In this document: positions 7,338-7,913 of the stretch, piece after piece
How the letters are laid out: each line of letters begins with the position of its first letter
Numbering within the stretch: position 1 is the stretch's first letter
Source of the DNA: Candidatus Egaibacter danicus
GTDB taxonomy: Bacteria; Pseudomonadota; Gammaproteobacteria; Burkholderiales; Burkholderiaceae
NCBI GenBank assembly: GCA_011391115.1
Contig: JAABRC010000082.1
Span: forward strand, 1-7,913
Direction: 5' to 3'
DNA length: 7,913 bases
Position numbers and translations under genes: made by a program
Notes under the pieces: generated by a model
Seen by the model: the letters and a program-made list of their open reading frames with translations, nothing else
Database searches by the model: none
Told to the model about the DNA's origin: nothing

Positions 7338-7913
7338 CATTGACAACCCTCAACGCCAACTGGCAAGCCGTCTCGCCCGAACCCAGCGCCCTGGGCGAAT
7401 CCCCGTTCTGGCACCCGCACGAGCAAATGCTTTATTGGGTGGATATTCCCGGCCAGAAGATCCTGCGCGCCAATGTCTTCATGGGCACGGTGCAAAGCTG
7501 GCCGATGCCGATGGAGCCGGGCTGCATCGCCCCGGCGGCCAGCGGTGGCCTGGTGATCGCCCTGCGCGACGGCATTTACCGCGCCCGTGACTGGGGCGGG
7601 GTTCTGACGCTGATCCAGCGTTTTGACCACGATACTGCCACCATGCGGTTCAACGACGGCAAGGCTGACCCGCTGGGCCGCTTTTGGGCCGGCACCATGT
7701 TTGAGCCCCGCACGGCCCCCAACGCGGAACTGTTTTCGCTGGACTGTCGCGGTGGCAAAGCACCGGTGGTGGAGCGCAAAGCAGGCAATGCCATCATCGC
7801 CAACGGGCTGGCCTGGTCACCCGACGCCAAAACGGTGTATTGGACCGACACACCCAACCATGTCATTCGCGCTTGGGACTGGGACGCTGCCAGCAATGCC
7901 ATGACGAACATGC
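7334..7913 (+). CDS. SMP-30/gluconolactonase-family sugar lactonase (C-terminus beyond window)
   Basis: ATG 7334 opens 193 residues that run off the right edge; the family is usually about 290-300 aa. It is a six-bladed beta-propeller metal-dependent hydrolase that opens sugar-acid lactones. Seen are LGESPFWHP (20-28) with the metal ligand Glu22, YWVDIPGQKI (34-43), the hallmark RFNDGKADPLGRFWAGTM (105-122) with substrate-binding Asn107, and IIANGLAWSPD (154-164) with the metal ligand Asn157, then YWTDTPNHVI. The last ligand Asp lies beyond the edge. It overlaps the epimerase stop by 4 nt and has only a weak ribosome site, so translation is likely coupled. It could be a glucono-, galactono-, arabino- or xylonolactonase; the missing downstream genes would help decide. 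Confidence 0.92.
   Translation, partial: MTLTTLNANWQAVSPEPSALGESPFWHPHEQMLYWVDIPGQKILRANVFMGTVQSWPMPMEPGCIAPAASGGLVIALRDGIYRARDWGGVLTLIQRFDHDTATMRFNDGKADPLGRFWAGTMFEPRTAPNAELFSLDCRGGKAPVVERKAGNAIIANGLAWSPDAKTVYWTDTPNHVIRAWDWDAASNAMTNM

Noticed and set aside
7034..7630. 198-codon minus-strand open frame across the epimerase-lactonase junction
   Set aside because: Both plus-strand genes have clear catalytic motifs; this frame has none.

Overview
The window looks like chromosome of a betaproteobacterium in the order Burkholderiales, most likely family Comamonadaceae (Rhodoferax/Polaromonas/Curvibacter-like). The reasons are the GC-rich, GC3-biased genes, the protein relatedness of the PilU-like ATPase, ComM, GlnK and AmtB, and a short GCTAT/ATAGC intergenic inverted repeat of a kind I associate with that family. 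The genus assignment is inference. I see no rRNA, tRNA, CRISPR array, insertion sequence or prophage gene.

Layout. Positions 1-431 (minus) hold the N-terminal part of an MFS transporter that runs off the left edge. Positions 587-2570 (plus) hold two small paralogous proteins of unknown function (115 and 116 aa, about 42% identical over a 78-residue core), followed 20 bp later by a PilT/PilU-family type IV pilus ATPase that is PilU-like. Converging on it is comM (4189 to 2630, minus), the AAA+ branch-migration helicase of natural transformation. A divergent control region (4190-4447) carries a near-consensus sigma-54 promoter and an upstream 17-bp NtrC-type palindrome. It drives glnK (4448-4786) and amtB (4783-6327), which overlap by 4 nt. 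A strong intrinsic terminator (6379-6412) closes that operon. The right end (6471 onward) is a sugar-oxidation pair, an aldose 1-epimerase and an SMP-30/gluconolactonase-family lactonase that overlap by 4 nt; the second gene is cut by the window edge.

How the genes work together. glnK-amtB is the classic nitrogen-limitation module: the NtrC/sigma-54 signals switch it on, AmtB conducts ammonium, and GlnK gates AmtB. The epimerase-lactonase pair fits a non-phosphorylative aldose oxidation route, in which the sugar anomer is equilibrated, oxidised elsewhere to a lactone, and hydrolysed. The PilU-like ATPase with its two small companions is the least explained part of the window. A retraction-type ATPase beside comM suggests, but does not show, a link to pilus retraction or DNA uptake.

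The best candidate for something undescribed is the small-protein pair plus PilU-like ATPase cassette (587-2570). Smaller curiosities are two mini-ORFs that end in ATGA overlaps with the starts of glnK and of the epimerase, a perfect hairpin between the two small paralogues, and a 49-residue Ala/Pro-rich segment at the AmtB N-terminus.
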